Positions 1 to 8,511 of a DNA stretch of 46,707 nt are shown here, in pieces. The first letter of the stretch is position 1, and each line of letters opens with the position of its first letter. The notes under the pieces are model-generated. The model ran no database searches. It was not told the DNA's origin and saw nothing but the letters and a program-made list of their open reading frames with translations. Made by a program: the position numbers and the translations under genes. Origin of the DNA: Methylobacterium sp. (GTDB lineage: Bacteria; Pseudomonadota; Alphaproteobacteria; Rhizobiales; Beijerinckiaceae); assembly GCF_028290105.1 (NCBI RefSeq), contig NZ_JAQGKL010000187.1:1-46707 (forward strand), in the 5' to 3' direction.

Positions 1-153
1 ACCGGCCACTTCAAGACCCACGGCAAGGACAACCATTCCCGCCGCGGCCTCCTGAAGATGGTCTCGCAGCGCCGCTCGCTGCTCGACTACGTCAAGCGCA
101 AGGACGAGGCCCGCTACCGCAGCCTCATCGAGCGTCTCGGCATCCGCCGCTAA
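1..153 (+). CDS. rpsO: 30S ribosomal protein S15, 3' end only
   Basis: The reading frame is open from the first base and ends with TAA at 151-153, giving 50 C-terminal residues. It contains the S15 signature [22 protein letters not shown] and ends in ERLGIRR, typical of bacterial S15, which binds 16S rRNA in the small subunit. The N-terminal 40 residues or so lie outside the window. The next gene is pnp, the usual neighbour of rpsO in proteobacteria. Confidence 0.97.
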   Translation, partial: TGHFKTHGKDNHSRRGLLKMVSQRRSLLDYVKRKDEARYRSLIERLGIRR

Positions 154-169
154 GACGCGGCGTCCACGC

Positions 170-192
170 GGTTCCGGGCCCGGCCCGGAGCC
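170..192 (+). terminator. GC-rich hairpin after rpsO
   Basis: A 10-bp stem (170-179 pairing with 183-192, one G-U pair, loop CCG) lies 17 bases after the rpsO stop. It has only a weak T-containing tail (GCGTTCTC), so it may be a partial terminator or an mRNA 3' end stabiliser, allowing some read-through into pnp. Confidence 0.4.
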
Positions 193-279
193 GCGTTCTC
201 ACGATTCGGACTGCCGGAATGGGTCCGGCCTCCGAGAAGACCCGGGCGACTTGAAGGCGGATGCATCGGGGACAGGATC

Positions 280-310
280 GCGCGGGGCGTTCGGATCGAA
301 CGCCCCGCGC
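280..310 (+). promoter_or_regulatory. Long perfect hairpin in pnp leader
   Basis: The arms 280-293 and 297-310 form a perfect 14-bp stem (GCGCGGGGCGTTCG paired with its complement) with a 3-base loop, 53 bases before the pnp ATG. There is no T tract after it. In enterobacteria the pnp leader holds a long hairpin that RNase III cuts and PNPase then uses to repress its own mRNA; this element has the right position for a similar role, but that is inference. A terminator is the alternative. Confidence 0.5.
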
Positions 311-363
311 CATCTTGCCCCCGGGCGCCGCCGGGTTCGCCCGACCGCAGGAAGGGTTGCAAT

Positions 364-2535
364 ATGTTCGACGTACAACGTGAAGAGCTGATGTGGGGCG
401 ACCGCAAGCTCGTCCTCGAGACGGGCAAGGTCGCCCGCCAGGCCGACGGCTCGGTGATGGCCACCTACGGCGAGACCTCGGTGCTCGCCACCGTCGTGTC
501 CGGCAAGGAGCCCAAGGTGGGCATCGACTTCCTGCCGCTCACCGTGAACTACCAGGAGCGCGCCTACGCCGCCGGCCGCATCCCCGGCGGCTACTTCAAG
601 CGCGAGGGCCGTCCCTCCGAGAAGGAGACCCTGGTCTCCCGCCTGATCGACCGTCCGATCCGCCCCCTCTTCGTCGAGGGCTGGCGCAACGACACCCAGG
701 TCGTCGTCACCGTGCTGACCCACGACCTCGAGAACGATCCCGACGTGCTCGCGATGGTCGCGGCCTCCGCCGCCCTGACCCTGTCGGGCGTGCCCTTCAT
801 GGGCCCGATCGGCGCCGCCCGCGTCGGCTACGTCAACGGCCAGTACACCCTGAACCCGCACGTGGCCGACCTCGAGGCCTCGACCCTCGACCTCGTCGTC
901 GCCGGCACGCAGGACGCCGTCCTGATGGTCGAGTCCGAGGCCAAGGAGCTCGGCGAAGACGTGATGCTCGGCGCCGTGATGTTCGGCCACAAGCACTTCC
1001 AGCCGGTGATCGAGGCGATCATTCGTCTCGCCGAGAAGGCCGCCAAGGAGCCCCGCAACTTCACCGCGCCCGAGAACGGCGACGTGGAAGCCGCCGTGCT
1101 CGAAGTCTGCGAGGCGGAACTCCGTCAGGCCTACAAGAACACGATCAAGCAGGAGCGCTATGCCGCCGTCGACGCCGTGAAGGCGAAGGTGGTCGCGGCG
1201 CTCTGCCCGGCGGAAGGCGAGCAGCGCTTCGCCCCCGAGAAGGTCAAGGCCGCGTTCAAGGAAGCGCAGTCCAAGGTCGTGCGCTGGAACATCCTCGACA
1301 CGGGTTCACGCATCGACGGACGCGATGTCCGCACCGTGCGCCCGATCGAGTCCCAGGTCGGCGTGCTGCCGCGCGCCCACGGCTCCTCGCTGTTCACCCG
1401 CGGCGAGACCCAGGCCCTGGTCGTGGCCACGCTGGGCACCGGCGAGGACGAGCAGTTCATCGACGCGCTGGAAGGCACCTACAAGGAGACCTTCCTGCTG
1501 CACTACAACTTCCCCCCCTACTCGGTGGGCGAGACCGGCCGCATGGGTTCGCCCGGCCGCCGCGAGATCGGCCACGGCAAGCTCGCCTGGCGCGCCGTGC
1601 ACCCCGTCCTGCCGCCGGCCCACGAGTTCCCGTACACGATCCGCGTCGTGTCCGAGATCACCGAGTCGAACGGCTCCTCCTCGATGGCCTCCGTCTGCGG
1701 CGCTTCGCTGTCGCTGATGGATGCGGGCGTGCCGCTCCGCCGTCCCGTGGCCGGCATCGCCATGGGCCTCATCCTCGAGGGTGAGCGCTACGCGGTCCTG
1801 TCCGACATCCTCGGCGACGAGGATCACCTGGGCGACATGGACTTCAAGGTGGCGGGCACGGAAGCCGGCATCACCTCGCTGCAGATGGACATCAAGATCG
1901 CGGGCATCACCGAGGAGATCATGAAGGTCGCCCTGCACCAGGCGCAGGAAGGCCGCGTGCACATCCTCGGCGAGATGTCGAAGGCGCTCACCGATGCCCG
2001 TCCGGAGCTCGGCGAGTACGCGCCGCGCATCGAGACCATGCAGATCCCCACCGACAAGATCCGGGAAGTGATCGGCACCGGCGGCAAGGTGATCCGCGAG
2101 ATCGTCGAGAAGACCGGCGCCAAGATCAACATCGACGACACCGGCACGGTGAAGATCGCCTCCAGCGACGGCAAGGCCATCAAGGCCGCCTACAACTGGA
2201 TCCGCTCGATCGTGGCGGAAGCCGAAGTCGGCATGATCTACGACGGCACGGTGGTGAAGTGCATGGAGTTCGGCGCCTTCGTGAACTTCTTCGGCGCCAA
2301 GGACGGCCTCGTCCACATCTCGGAACTCGCCGCCCAGCGCGTCGCCAAGGTGACGGACGTCGTCAAGGACGGCCAGAAGGTCAAGGTGAAGTTCCTCGGC
2401 GCCGACGACCGCGGCAAGATCCGCCTCTCCATGAAGGTCGTCGACCAGGAGACCGGCGAAGACCTCACCGAGAAGCTCAAGGCCGAGCGCAACGCCGAGC
2501 AGGACCGCGCCCGCGGACCCCGCCAGGAGGCGTAA
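364..2535 (+). CDS. pnp: Polyribonucleotide nucleotidyltransferase (PNPase)
   Basis: This 723-residue protein degrades RNA 3' to 5' by phosphorolysis as a ring-shaped trimer, often within the degradosome. The sequence shows two RNase PH domains (about residues 1-230 and 310-545) joined by an all-alpha linker, then a KH domain near 555-615 ([20 protein letters not shown]) and an S1 domain near 620-695 ([20 protein letters not shown]). The length equals the family norm. ATG at 364 follows the Shine-Dalgarno AGGAAGG at suitable distance. It follows rpsO in the conserved order; two hairpins in the spacer suggest post-transcriptional control. Confidence 0.98.
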   Translation: MFDVQREELMWGDRKLVLETGKVARQADGSVMATYGETSVLATVVSGKEPKVGIDFLPLTVNYQERAYAAGRIPGGYFKREGRPSEKETLVSRLIDRPIRPLFVEGWRNDTQVVVTVLTHDLENDPDVLAMVAASAALTLSGVPFMGPIGAARVGYVNGQYTLNPHVADLEASTLDLVVAGTQDAVLMVESEAKELGEDVMLGAVMFGHKHFQPVIEAIIRLAEKAAKEPRNFTAPENGDVEAAVLEVCEAELRQAYKNTIKQERYAAVDAVKAKVVAALCPAEGEQRFAPEKVKAAFKEAQSKVVRWNILDTGSRIDGRDVRTVRPIESQVGVLPRAHGSSLFTRGETQALVVATLGTGEDEQFIDALEGTYKETFLLHYNFPPYSVGETGRMGSPGRREIGHGKLAWRAVHPVLPPAHEFPYTIRVVSEITESNGSSSMASVCGASLSLMDAGVPLRRPVAGIAMGLILEGERYAVLSDILGDEDHLGDMDFKVAGTEAGITSLQMDIKIAGITEEIMKVALHQAQEGRVHILGEMSKALTDARPELGEYAPRIETMQIPTDKIREVIGTGGKVIREIVEKTGAKINIDDTGTVKIASSDGKAIKAAYNWIRSIVAEAEVGMIYDGTVVKCMEFGAFVNFFGAKDGLVHISELAAQRVAKVTDVVKDGQKVKVKFLGADDRGKIRLSMKVVDQETGEDLTEKLKAERNAEQDRARGPRQEA

Positions 2536-2539
2536 GGCC

Positions 2540-2567
2540 CGTCCATCGGCGGGAACGCCGATGGACG
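2540..2567 (+). other. Hairpin just after pnp
   Basis: A perfect 11-bp stem (2540-2550 with 2557-2567, loop GGGAAC) begins 4 bases after the pnp stop. It has no T tract and is followed by a true terminator hairpin, so it probably protects the pnp 3' end or assists termination. Confidence 0.5.
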
Positions 2568-2577
2568 AACGTTGAAG

Positions 2578-2607
2578 AGCGCGGTCCCGGCGGGGCCGCG
2601 CTTTTTT
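2578..2607 (+). terminator. Rho-independent terminator of pnp
   Basis: The stem AGCGCGGTCC paired with GGCCGCGCT (one G-U pair) is followed directly by six T residues. It ends the pnp transcript and separates it from the convergent phosphonate operon whose last gene, phnN, stops at 2651. Confidence 0.85.
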
Positions 2608-2650
2608 GTTGGGCTGTGGGAATCTTCGCGTCAGTCACCGCGTCCGGGGC

Positions 2651-3187
2651 TCAGGCGCCTCGCGCGCGCAGGTACGCCACGAGGCGGTCGGCCGCGCTCT
2701 CGGGGTCGGCGTCGTTCCAGATCGTGCACTCGGCCTCGATCGGAGCCTGACGCGCGAGGCGGGACCGCAGGTCCCCGTCCTCGGGGCGGCCCCGCGCGGC
2801 GAGGCGCTGCGCGAGGACCTCGGGCGAGGCCGTGACGGTGACGACGCCGACGCTGGGCAGGGTAAGGCGGGCTTGCGCGACGATGCGGCGCGAGACGTTG
2901 CAGACGACGACGTGTCCGGACTCGGCCTGCGCCAGGGTCTCGAAGGGAATCGCGTAGCCGAGGCCGTGCGCCCGCCAGTGCAGCGCGAAGGCCCCCGAGG
3001 CCACGCCCCCGGCGAACGTGGCCTCGTCGAGTTCGCGGTTGTCCTCGTGCGCGGAGGGCGCCCGGGTGACGAGCCGGCGCGGGAAGACGAAGCGGGGGTC
3101 GCCGGTCAGGCGCTTGCGCGCCAGCCGCAGCAGGGTGTCCTTGCCGGCCCCGCTCGGGCCGACGACGAGGACGAAGCCGCCCGCCAT
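2651..3187 (-). CDS. phnN: Ribose 1,5-bisphosphate phosphokinase PhnN
   Basis: PhnN phosphorylates ribose 1,5-bisphosphate with ATP to give PRPP, the last step by which the ribose left from C-P lyase cleavage is recycled. The 178-residue protein has the guanylate-kinase-like fold: Walker A GPSGAGKDT at residues 10-18, the FVFPRRLVTRAP segment, and the C-terminal TIWNDAD motif seen in PhnN. The ATG at 3187 overlaps the TGA of phnM by one base, so translation is probably coupled; a GTG three bases upstream is possible. It is the last gene of the phnGHIJKLMN run. Confidence 0.93.
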   Translation of the reverse strand: MAGGFVLVVGPSGAGKDTLLRLARKRLTGDPRFVFPRRLVTRAPSAHEDNRELDEATFAGGVASGAFALHWRAHGLGYAIPFETLAQAESGHVVVCNVSRRIVAQARLTLPSVGVVTVTASPEVLAQRLAARGRPEDGDLRSRLARQAPIEAECTIWNDADPESAADRLVAYLRARGA

Positions 3188-4329
3188 CACACCACCCGCT
3201 CGCCGGCGCGCCAGACCTGGCGCACCACCGGCACGCCTCGGGCGAGGCGCACGCGAACGAGATCGGCGCGCAGGCCCGGCTCCAGCCGCCCGCGATCGGT
3301 GAGGCCGGTGGCGCGGGCGGGGTTGGCGGTCACGGTGGCGATGGCGTCGGGCAGGGTGATGCCCGGCACCCGCTCCGGCAGGAGGAAGGCCGCCATCAGC
3401 AGGCTCGCCGGCACGTAATCCGAGGACAGGATGCGCAGGGTGCCGGCCTCCGCCAGGGTGTGGGCCGCGACGTTGCCGGAATGCGAGCCGCCCCGGATCA
3501 GGTTGGGGGCCCCCATCATCACGGTGATGCCGGCCGCGTGCGAGGCCTCGGCCGCCTCCAGGGTGGTGGGGAACTCGGCGAGCGCCACCGATTCCTCGCG
3601 CGAGAGCGCCACGTCGGCCAGCGTGGTGTCGTCGTGGCTGGCCAGTGGAATCCCGCGTTCGCGTGCCAGCGCGACGAGGACGGGCCGGTTCACCGCGTTG
3701 AGGGCGCGGCCGTCGCGCATCTTGCGCTCGGTGCTGAGCTTGATCTCCTCCAGCGAGCGGCCGCCGCGCCCGGCATAGACGTAGTACTTGGCCACATCCC
3801 GGAACTGACGCTGGCCCGGCGTGTGGTCCATCAGCGACAGGAGCCCGATGGTGTAGCGCTCGGCGAACGCCCGCACGGTGTCGACCACGTCGGGGCTAGG
3901 GATCTCGCAGCGCAGGTGCGTGCGGTGCTCGGCCCGGAACAGGTTCGCCCCCTGCGCCTCCGCCAGGGCGGCGGCGAGGAGTTCCAGTTCGGTGCCGAGG
4001 CCGCTGCCGTCCGGGTCGGTGCCGGCGCGAAGCGAATCGAACACCGTGGTGATGCCGGAGGCCGCGATCTGCGCGTCGTAGGCCAGCACCGCCCCGAGGG
4101 GGTGCCAGCGCACGCCGGGGCGCGGCGCGTAGTGGCTCTCGAGGTGGTCGGTGTGGAGTTCGACGAGCCCGGGGACGAGGGTGTCGCCGCCGCAATCGAG
4201 GCCGCGCTCGGGGGCGGTGCCGGTGCCGATCTCGGCGATGCGCCCGTCGACCACGGCGAGCCAGCCGGTCTCGACCCGGTCGGGGCGCACCAGGCGCGCG
4301 TTCTCGAGGATCTCGACCCGGTCCGTCAT
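3187..4329 (-). CDS. phnM: RPnTP hydrolase PhnM (phosphonate metabolism amidohydrolase)
   Basis: PhnM removes pyrophosphate from alpha-D-ribose 1-methylphosphonate 5-triphosphate, making the substrate of the C-P lyase proper. The 380-residue protein is an amidohydrolase: the metal-binding HTDHLE lies at residues 59-64 and further conserved segments include LMDHTPGQRQF, SHDDTT and MGAPNLIRGGSHSGN. The start at 4329 (MTDRVEILEN) is chosen because its ATGA overlaps the stop of a 22-codon frame that begins in turn at the phnL stop. A longer version in the same frame would run through phnL and has no family support. Confidence 0.94.
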   Translation of the reverse strand: MTDRVEILENARLVRPDRVETGWLAVVDGRIAEIGTGTAPERGLDCGGDTLVPGLVELHTDHLESHYAPRPGVRWHPLGAVLAYDAQIAASGITTVFDSLRAGTDPDGSGLGTELELLAAALAEAQGANLFRAEHRTHLRCEIPSPDVVDTVRAFAERYTIGLLSLMDHTPGQRQFRDVAKYYVYAGRGGRSLEEIKLSTERKMRDGRALNAVNRPVLVALARERGIPLASHDDTTLADVALSREESVALAEFPTTLEAAEASHAAGITVMMGAPNLIRGGSHSGNVAAHTLAEAGTLRILSSDYVPASLLMAAFLLPERVPGITLPDAIATVTANPARATGLTDRGRLEPGLRADLVRVRLARGVPVVRQVWRAGERVV

Positions 4330-4394
4330 GCGGCGTGCTCCCAATTGTTGCTCGGCCAGTTCATGGCTGCCCGGTTCATGGCTGCCCGGTTCAT
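4326..4394 (-). CDS. Possible 22-residue linking ORF between phnL and phnM
   Basis: The frame starts with an ATG overlapping the phnL TGA (ATGA at 4394-4391) and ends with a TGA overlapping the phnM ATG (4329-4326). It encodes a peptide beginning MNRAAMNRAAMNW and ending EHAA. Its first two thirds are a 15-bp repeat that carries an in-frame ATG in every copy. No Shine-Dalgarno is visible for phnM in this stretch. Its overlap at both ends suggests it keeps ribosomes moving from phnL to phnM; whether the peptide itself has a function is unknown. Confidence 0.4.
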   Translation of the reverse strand: MNRAAMNRAAMNWPSNNWEHAA

Positions 4395-4395
4395 G
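4359..4395 (-). repeat. 15-bp tandem repeat with start codons
   Basis: Read on the minus strand, ATGAACCGGGCAGCC occurs twice in tandem and is followed by ATGAAC. On the plus strand the units are 4359-4373 and 4374-4388, with a partial third copy at 4389-4395. The period is a multiple of three, so the short linking frame stays open. Confidence 0.9.
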
Positions 4396-5110
4396 CCGCC
4401 ATCGCCCCGCGAAAGGCCGCGACGTCGACGATGCGCGTCGCCACCGCCTCGCGGACATCCGCGTCGTGGAAGATGCCGAGGATGCCGGCGCCCGCCGCGC
4501 GCTTCTCGGCGATGAGGTCCACCACCACGGCCCGGTTCCGGGCATCCAGCGACGCGGTGGGCTCGTCGAGGAGCAGGATGGGGCGGTCGGCGATGAGCCC
4601 GCGCGCGATGTTCACCCGCTGCTGCTCGCCTCCCGAGAAGGTGGCGGGCGGCAGCGCCCACAGGCGCTCGGGCAGGTTGAGGCGCGCCAGCAGGTCGCCC
4701 GCGCGGGCATGGGCGACCTCCGGTTCCAGGCCCCCCTCGATGCCGGCGGCCTCCACCACGGCACGGGCGCCGACGCGGGGGATCACCCGCAGGAACTGCG
4801 AGACGTAGGCCAGCGTGGTGCGGCGCAGGCGCAGGATCTCGCGGGGGGCCGCGGCGGCGAGATCGATGGTCCGGTCGCCGTCGCGGACCCGGATGGCGCC
4901 CGTGGCGCAACGGTAATTGCCGTAGGCCATCTTGAGGAGCGAGGACTTGCCCGCCCCCGAGGCGCCGCCGAGCACGACGCACTCGCCGGGATGGACCGCC
5001 AGCGTCGCTCCCGCGATGACGGGGAGTACCGCCCCGCCGCGCAGGTGCAGGGTGAAGCTCTTGGCGACGTCCTGGAAGGCGAGCAGGGGCATCATGGGGG
5101 GCGGTGTCAT
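4391..5110 (-). CDS. phnL: Phosphonate C-P lyase system protein PhnL
   Basis: PhnL is an ABC-type ATPase of the C-P lyase system, needed with PhnG, PhnH and PhnI in forming ribose 1-phosphonate triphosphate; it has no known transport role. The 239-residue protein carries Walker A GGASGAGKSS, a Q-loop region (YVSQFLRVIPRVGA, typical of PhnL), signature FSGGEQQRVNIA and Walker B ILLLDEPTASLD. The start at 5110 gives an ATGA overlap with phnK; the stop TGA overlaps the next short frame. It lies within the fully overlapping phnG-to-N run. Confidence 0.94.
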   Translation of the reverse strand: MTPPPMMPLLAFQDVAKSFTLHLRGGAVLPVIAGATLAVHPGECVVLGGASGAGKSSLLKMAYGNYRCATGAIRVRDGDRTIDLAAAAPREILRLRRTTLAYVSQFLRVIPRVGARAVVEAAGIEGGLEPEVAHARAGDLLARLNLPERLWALPPATFSGGEQQRVNIARGLIADRPILLLDEPTASLDARNRAVVVDLIAEKRAAGAGILGIFHDADVREAVATRIVDVAAFRGAMAA

Positions 5111-5895
5111 GCGGCGAGGACCGAGGAGACGAGGAGCTGGGTGTAGGCGGCCTGCGGGTCGTCGAGGACCTGGTCGGTGAGGCCGGTCTCGATCACCCGG
5201 CCGCCGCGCATCACCAGGACGCGGTGCGAGAGCAGGCGCGCCACGGCGAGATCGTGGGTGACGATGATCACGGCGAGACCCAGTTCGGCCACCAGCCCCC
5301 GGATCATGTCGAGGAGGCGGGCCTGGACCGAGACGTCGAGGCCCGAGGTCGGCTCGTCCATCAGCACGAGGCGTGGCGATGTGACGAGGTTGCGGGCGAT
5401 CTGCAGGCGCTGGCGCATGCCGCCGGAAAACCGCGTCGGCGGATCGTCGACCCGGTCGGGCGCGATCTCCACGCGGGCGAGCCAGTCGAGGGCGGTGGCG
5501 CGGATGCGGCCGTAATGGCGGTCGCCGATTCCCATCAGGCGCTCGCCGACATTGCCCCCGGCCGAGACGGCCATGCGCAGCCCTTGCGTCGCGTCCTGGC
5601 GCACGAAACCCCAGTCGGTGCGCATCAGGGCCCGGCGCTCGGCCTCGCTCAGGGCGGCGAGGTCGCGGGTGGCGCCGTCGCGCATGCGGTAGGAGACGCA
5701 GCCCGCATCGGCCGCGACCTCGCCCGCGATCAGCGAGAGCAGGGTCGACTTGCCGGAGCCGGATTCGCCGACCACCGCCAGCACCTCGCCGGGATCGAGG
5801 GAAACGTCGATCCGGTCGCAGGCGAGGCGCCGGCCGTAGCGCTTGGTCAGGCCGCTGACCGTGAGCAGCGGCTCGGTCGTCGGAAATTCGCTCAT
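5107..5895 (-). CDS. phnK: Phosphonate C-P lyase system protein PhnK
   Basis: PhnK is an ABC-type ATPase that docks on the PhnGHIJ core of the C-P lyase, on the face formed by PhnJ. The 262-residue protein has Walker A GESGSGKST, signature FSGGMRQRLQIARNLV and Walker B LVLMDEPTSGLD; the segment WGFVRQDATQGLRMAVSAGGN is characteristic of PhnK. The ATG at 5895 overlaps the phnJ TGA (ATGA), and its own TGA overlaps the phnL ATG. Its closest general relatives are oligopeptide transporter ATPases, but the gene context settles the name. Confidence 0.95.
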   Translation of the reverse strand: MSEFPTTEPLLTVSGLTKRYGRRLACDRIDVSLDPGEVLAVVGESGSGKSTLLSLIAGEVAADAGCVSYRMRDGATRDLAALSEAERRALMRTDWGFVRQDATQGLRMAVSAGGNVGERLMGIGDRHYGRIRATALDWLARVEIAPDRVDDPPTRFSGGMRQRLQIARNLVTSPRLVLMDEPTSGLDVSVQARLLDMIRGLVAELGLAVIIVTHDLAVARLLSHRVLVMRGGRVIETGLTDQVLDDPQAAYTQLLVSSVLAA

Positions 5896-6782
5896 GCGGC
5901 CTCCCCCGTGTGGCCATCGGCGCGGCGGGTCTCGCAATGGTCGGTGTCCGAGCAGACGAACATCCGGCCGCCGGCATCGTCCAGCACCACCTCGTCGAGG
6001 TAGATGGCGCGCGCCCCGCAGAGGGCGCAGGGGCGCTCGAAGCTCTGGACCCGGAAGGGGTGGTCCTCGAAGTCGAGGCTGCGCACCCGCGTGTAGGGCG
6101 GGATCGCGTAGATGCGCTTCTCGCGGCCCGCGCCGAAGAGCTGGAGCGCGGGGCAATCGTCCATCTTCGGGTTGTCGAATTTCGGGGTGGGCGAGGGGTC
6201 CATCACGTAGCGGCCGGCCACCTCCACCGGGTAGGCGTAGGTGGTGGCGATGTGGCCGTGGCGGGCGATGTCCTCGTAGAGCTTGACGTGCATCAGGCCG
6301 TATTCGGCGAGCGCGTGGAGCTGGCGCGTCTCGGTCTCGCGCGGCTCGAGGAAGCGCAGGGGTTCGGGGATCGGCACCTGGTAGACGAGCACCTGCCCCT
6401 CGGACAGCGGCGCCTCCGGGATGCGGTGGCGGGTCTGGATCACGCTCGCCTCCGCCGTCCGGGTCGTGGTGGCGATGCCCGCCGTGGCGGTGAAGAAGCG
6501 GCGGATCGAGACCGCGTTGGTGGTGTCGTCGGCGCCCTGGTCGATGACCTTGAGCACGTCCGACGCCCCCAGGATCGCGGCCGTGACCTGCACCCCGCCG
6601 GTTCCCCAGCCATAGGGCATCGGCATCTCGCGGGCGGCGAAGGGCACTTGGTAGCCGGGGATCGCGATGGCCTTCAGGATGGCCCGGCGGATCATCCGCT
6701 TCGTGCCTTCGTCGAGATAGGCGAAGTTGTAGCCGCTGCCGGCGGAGACCGTGATGTCCGGGTTCGTCGCTTGCGCGTTCAT
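5892..6782 (-). CDS. phnJ: Alpha-D-ribose 1-methylphosphonate 5-phosphate C-P lyase PhnJ
   Basis: PhnJ is the radical SAM enzyme that breaks the carbon-phosphorus bond, releasing alkane and ribose 1,2-cyclic phosphate 5-phosphate. The 296-residue protein keeps the cysteine pattern C-x2-C-x21-C-x5-C at residues 252, 255, 277 and 283, with exactly the spacing of the E. coli enzyme (241, 244, 266, 272): three cluster ligands and the catalytic cysteine. The ATG at 6782 overlaps the phnI TGA. All key residues are present, so the pathway should be functional. Confidence 0.97.
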   Translation of the reverse strand: MNAQATNPDITVSAGSGYNFAYLDEGTKRMIRRAILKAIAIPGYQVPFAAREMPMPYGWGTGGVQVTAAILGASDVLKVIDQGADDTTNAVSIRRFFTATAGIATTTRTAEASVIQTRHRIPEAPLSEGQVLVYQVPIPEPLRFLEPRETETRQLHALAEYGLMHVKLYEDIARHGHIATTYAYPVEVAGRYVMDPSPTPKFDNPKMDDCPALQLFGAGREKRIYAIPPYTRVRSLDFEDHPFRVQSFERPCALCGARAIYLDEVVLDDAGGRMFVCSDTDHCETRRADGHTGEAA

Positions 6783-7894
6783 TCGGCGGCCTCCCGCAGG
6801 ATGGGTTCTTCGGGCTCGGCGGCGCGTGCCGCGTGCTCGGCGCGCAGCCGCCGGACGAGGTCGAGCTCGGCCTGGAAGTCGACGTAGTGCGGCAGCTTCA
6901 TGTGCTCGACGAAGCCCGTCGCCTGCAGGCTGTCGCAATGGGCCAGCACGAATTCCTGGTCCTGGGCGGGGACCACCACGGCCTCGCCGAGTTCCGCCGC
7001 GCGCAGGGAGCGGTCGACGAGCGCCATGGCCATGGCCTTGCGCTCGCCCTGGCCGAAGACCAGGCCGTAGCCCCGGGTGAATTGCGGCGGCACCGGGCCG
7101 TTCCCGTGGAACTGGTTGATCATCTGGCACTCGGTCATGTCCACCGCACCGAGGCCGACGGGAAAGCCGAGTTCCTCCGGTGTGATGTCGAGCTCCACCG
7201 CGCCGACCCGGATCTCGCCCACGAAGGGGTGGGTGCGGCCGTAGCCGCGCTGCGTCGAGTAGCCGAGCGCCAGGATGAAGCCCTCGTCGCCGCGCGCCAG
7301 CGCCTGGAGACGCAGGGCCCGGTCGGCCGGGTAATCCACCGGCTCGCGGGTGAGGTCGCCGACCGGCGCGCCCAGATCCTCCGGCGAGGGTTCGAGCAGG
7401 CCGGCCTGGCCGAGGAGGTCCGTGACGCGCGGGCAGGCGGCGGCATCGGCGGCCGGCTCGGCCTCGGCGGCGGGCGCGGGGAGGGTCCCGTCGCCCAGGG
7501 AAAAGTCCACGAGGCGGTGGGTGTAGTCGAAGGTCGGGCCGAGCACCTGTCCGCCGGGCAGGTCCTTGAAGGTGGCGGAGATCCGGCGGCTCAGGGTCAT
7601 CGCACCGGTATCGACGGGCTCCGTCGCGCCGAAGCGCGGCAGCGTGGTGCGGTAGGCGCGCACCAGGAACACCGCCTCGACCACGTCGCCGCGCGCCTGC
7701 TTCAGGGCGAGGGCGGCCAGATCGGGGTCGTAGAGCGAGCCCTCGGTCATCACCCGGTCGACGAGGAGGCGCATCTGCTCGCGGATCTGCGCCACGGTCA
7801 GATCGGGCACGGCCGGGTCGCCGCGCCGGGCCTCGGCGAGCAGCCGGTGGGCGTTGTCGATGGCGGCCTCGCCACCCTTCACGGCGACATACAT
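6779..7894 (-). CDS. phnI: C-P lyase core subunit PhnI
   Basis: PhnI is the nucleosidase-like subunit that, with PhnG, PhnH and PhnL, joins the phosphonate to the C1 of the ATP ribose with loss of adenine. The 371-residue protein starts MYVAVKGGEAAIDNAHRLL, a hallmark of the family, and contains LGYSTQRGYGRTHPFVGEIR and QEFVLAHCDSLQATGF. Length matches the family. Its stop overlaps the phnJ ATG; its ATG lies 2 bases after the phnH stop. Confidence 0.96.
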   Translation of the reverse strand: MYVAVKGGEAAIDNAHRLLAEARRGDPAVPDLTVAQIREQMRLLVDRVMTEGSLYDPDLAALALKQARGDVVEAVFLVRAYRTTLPRFGATEPVDTGAMTLSRRISATFKDLPGGQVLGPTFDYTHRLVDFSLGDGTLPAPAAEAEPAADAAACPRVTDLLGQAGLLEPSPEDLGAPVGDLTREPVDYPADRALRLQALARGDEGFILALGYSTQRGYGRTHPFVGEIRVGAVELDITPEELGFPVGLGAVDMTECQMINQFHGNGPVPPQFTRGYGLVFGQGERKAMAMALVDRSLRAAELGEAVVVPAQDQEFVLAHCDSLQATGFVEHMKLPHYVDFQAELDLVRRLRAEHAARAAEPEEPILREAAE

Positions 7895-7896
7895 GA

Positions 7897-8511
7897 TCAG
7901 GCCTCCGGGATGAGCGGACGGGCGGAGCGGGGCAGCGCAGCGAGCTGTCCGGGCGCGGCGAACAGGAGGTCGATCCCTTGCGGGAAGCCGGCGTGGTTGC
8001 GAACCAGCCGCGAGGGCCAGTCCGCAGGCAGGGGCGCCGCGTCGAGGCGCGCCGTCCCCCGGATGCCCGGCCCTTCGAAGGCGAGGCCCGTCCCGTCCGA
8101 CAGGGTCGCGACGGCGAGGATCAGGGTGGCGGAGGCGTCCGGATAGGCGAGGGAGCCTTGGGCGAACGCGGTGAAGGCCGGGCAGCGGGCGGGGTCGGCG
8201 ATCAGCGCGAAGGCCGCCCGCCCCGGCTCGTCCACGATCGGCGCCCCGGTGTGGAAGCGCAGGAAGGCCGCGACCGCCGGGTTCGCGCCCAAGGGAGCGT
8301 CGAGCCAGACCGGCGTGTCGGCATCGGTCAGCGCCAGCGCAAGGGCGGCGAGTTCGGGCGTGAGCGGGGCAGGGGGCGCCAGGGCGGTGACGAGGGGGCG
8401 CAGGCGGCCGGGCCGGCTCAGGGCCTCCATCACGGCGCGGAACACCGCCTGCCCCTCGTGTACGGGGTCGGCGAAGCCGCGGGCGAGGGGTTGAGCGTGA
8501 GCTTGGGCCAT
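7897..8511 (-). CDS. phnH: C-P lyase core subunit PhnH
   Basis: PhnH is a core subunit of the PhnGHIJ complex with a fold like PLP enzymes but no cofactor. The 204-residue protein has the conserved start region GFADPVHEGQAVFRAVMEALSRPG and the late segments GPGIRG and NHAGFPQGIDLLF. ATG at 8511 overlaps the phnG TGA by one base (TGATG); a TTG one codon earlier is less likely. Confidence 0.94.
   Translation of the reverse strand: MAQAHAQPLARGFADPVHEGQAVFRAVMEALSRPGRLRPLVTALAPPAPLTPELAALALALTDADTPVWLDAPLGANPAVAAFLRFHTGAPIVDEPGRAAFALIADPARCPAFTAFAQGSLAYPDASATLILAVATLSDGTGLAFEGPGIRGTARLDAAPLPADWPSRLVRNHAGFPQGIDLLFAAPGQLAALPRSARPLIPEA

Noticed and set aside
364..2535. Several long frames on both strands within pnp
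   Set aside because: Codon third-position GC and homology support only the 364-2535 frame.
3430..4515. Long plus-strand frame opposite phnM
   Set aside because: Antisense shadow of phnM, which has intact metal-binding motifs on the minus strand.
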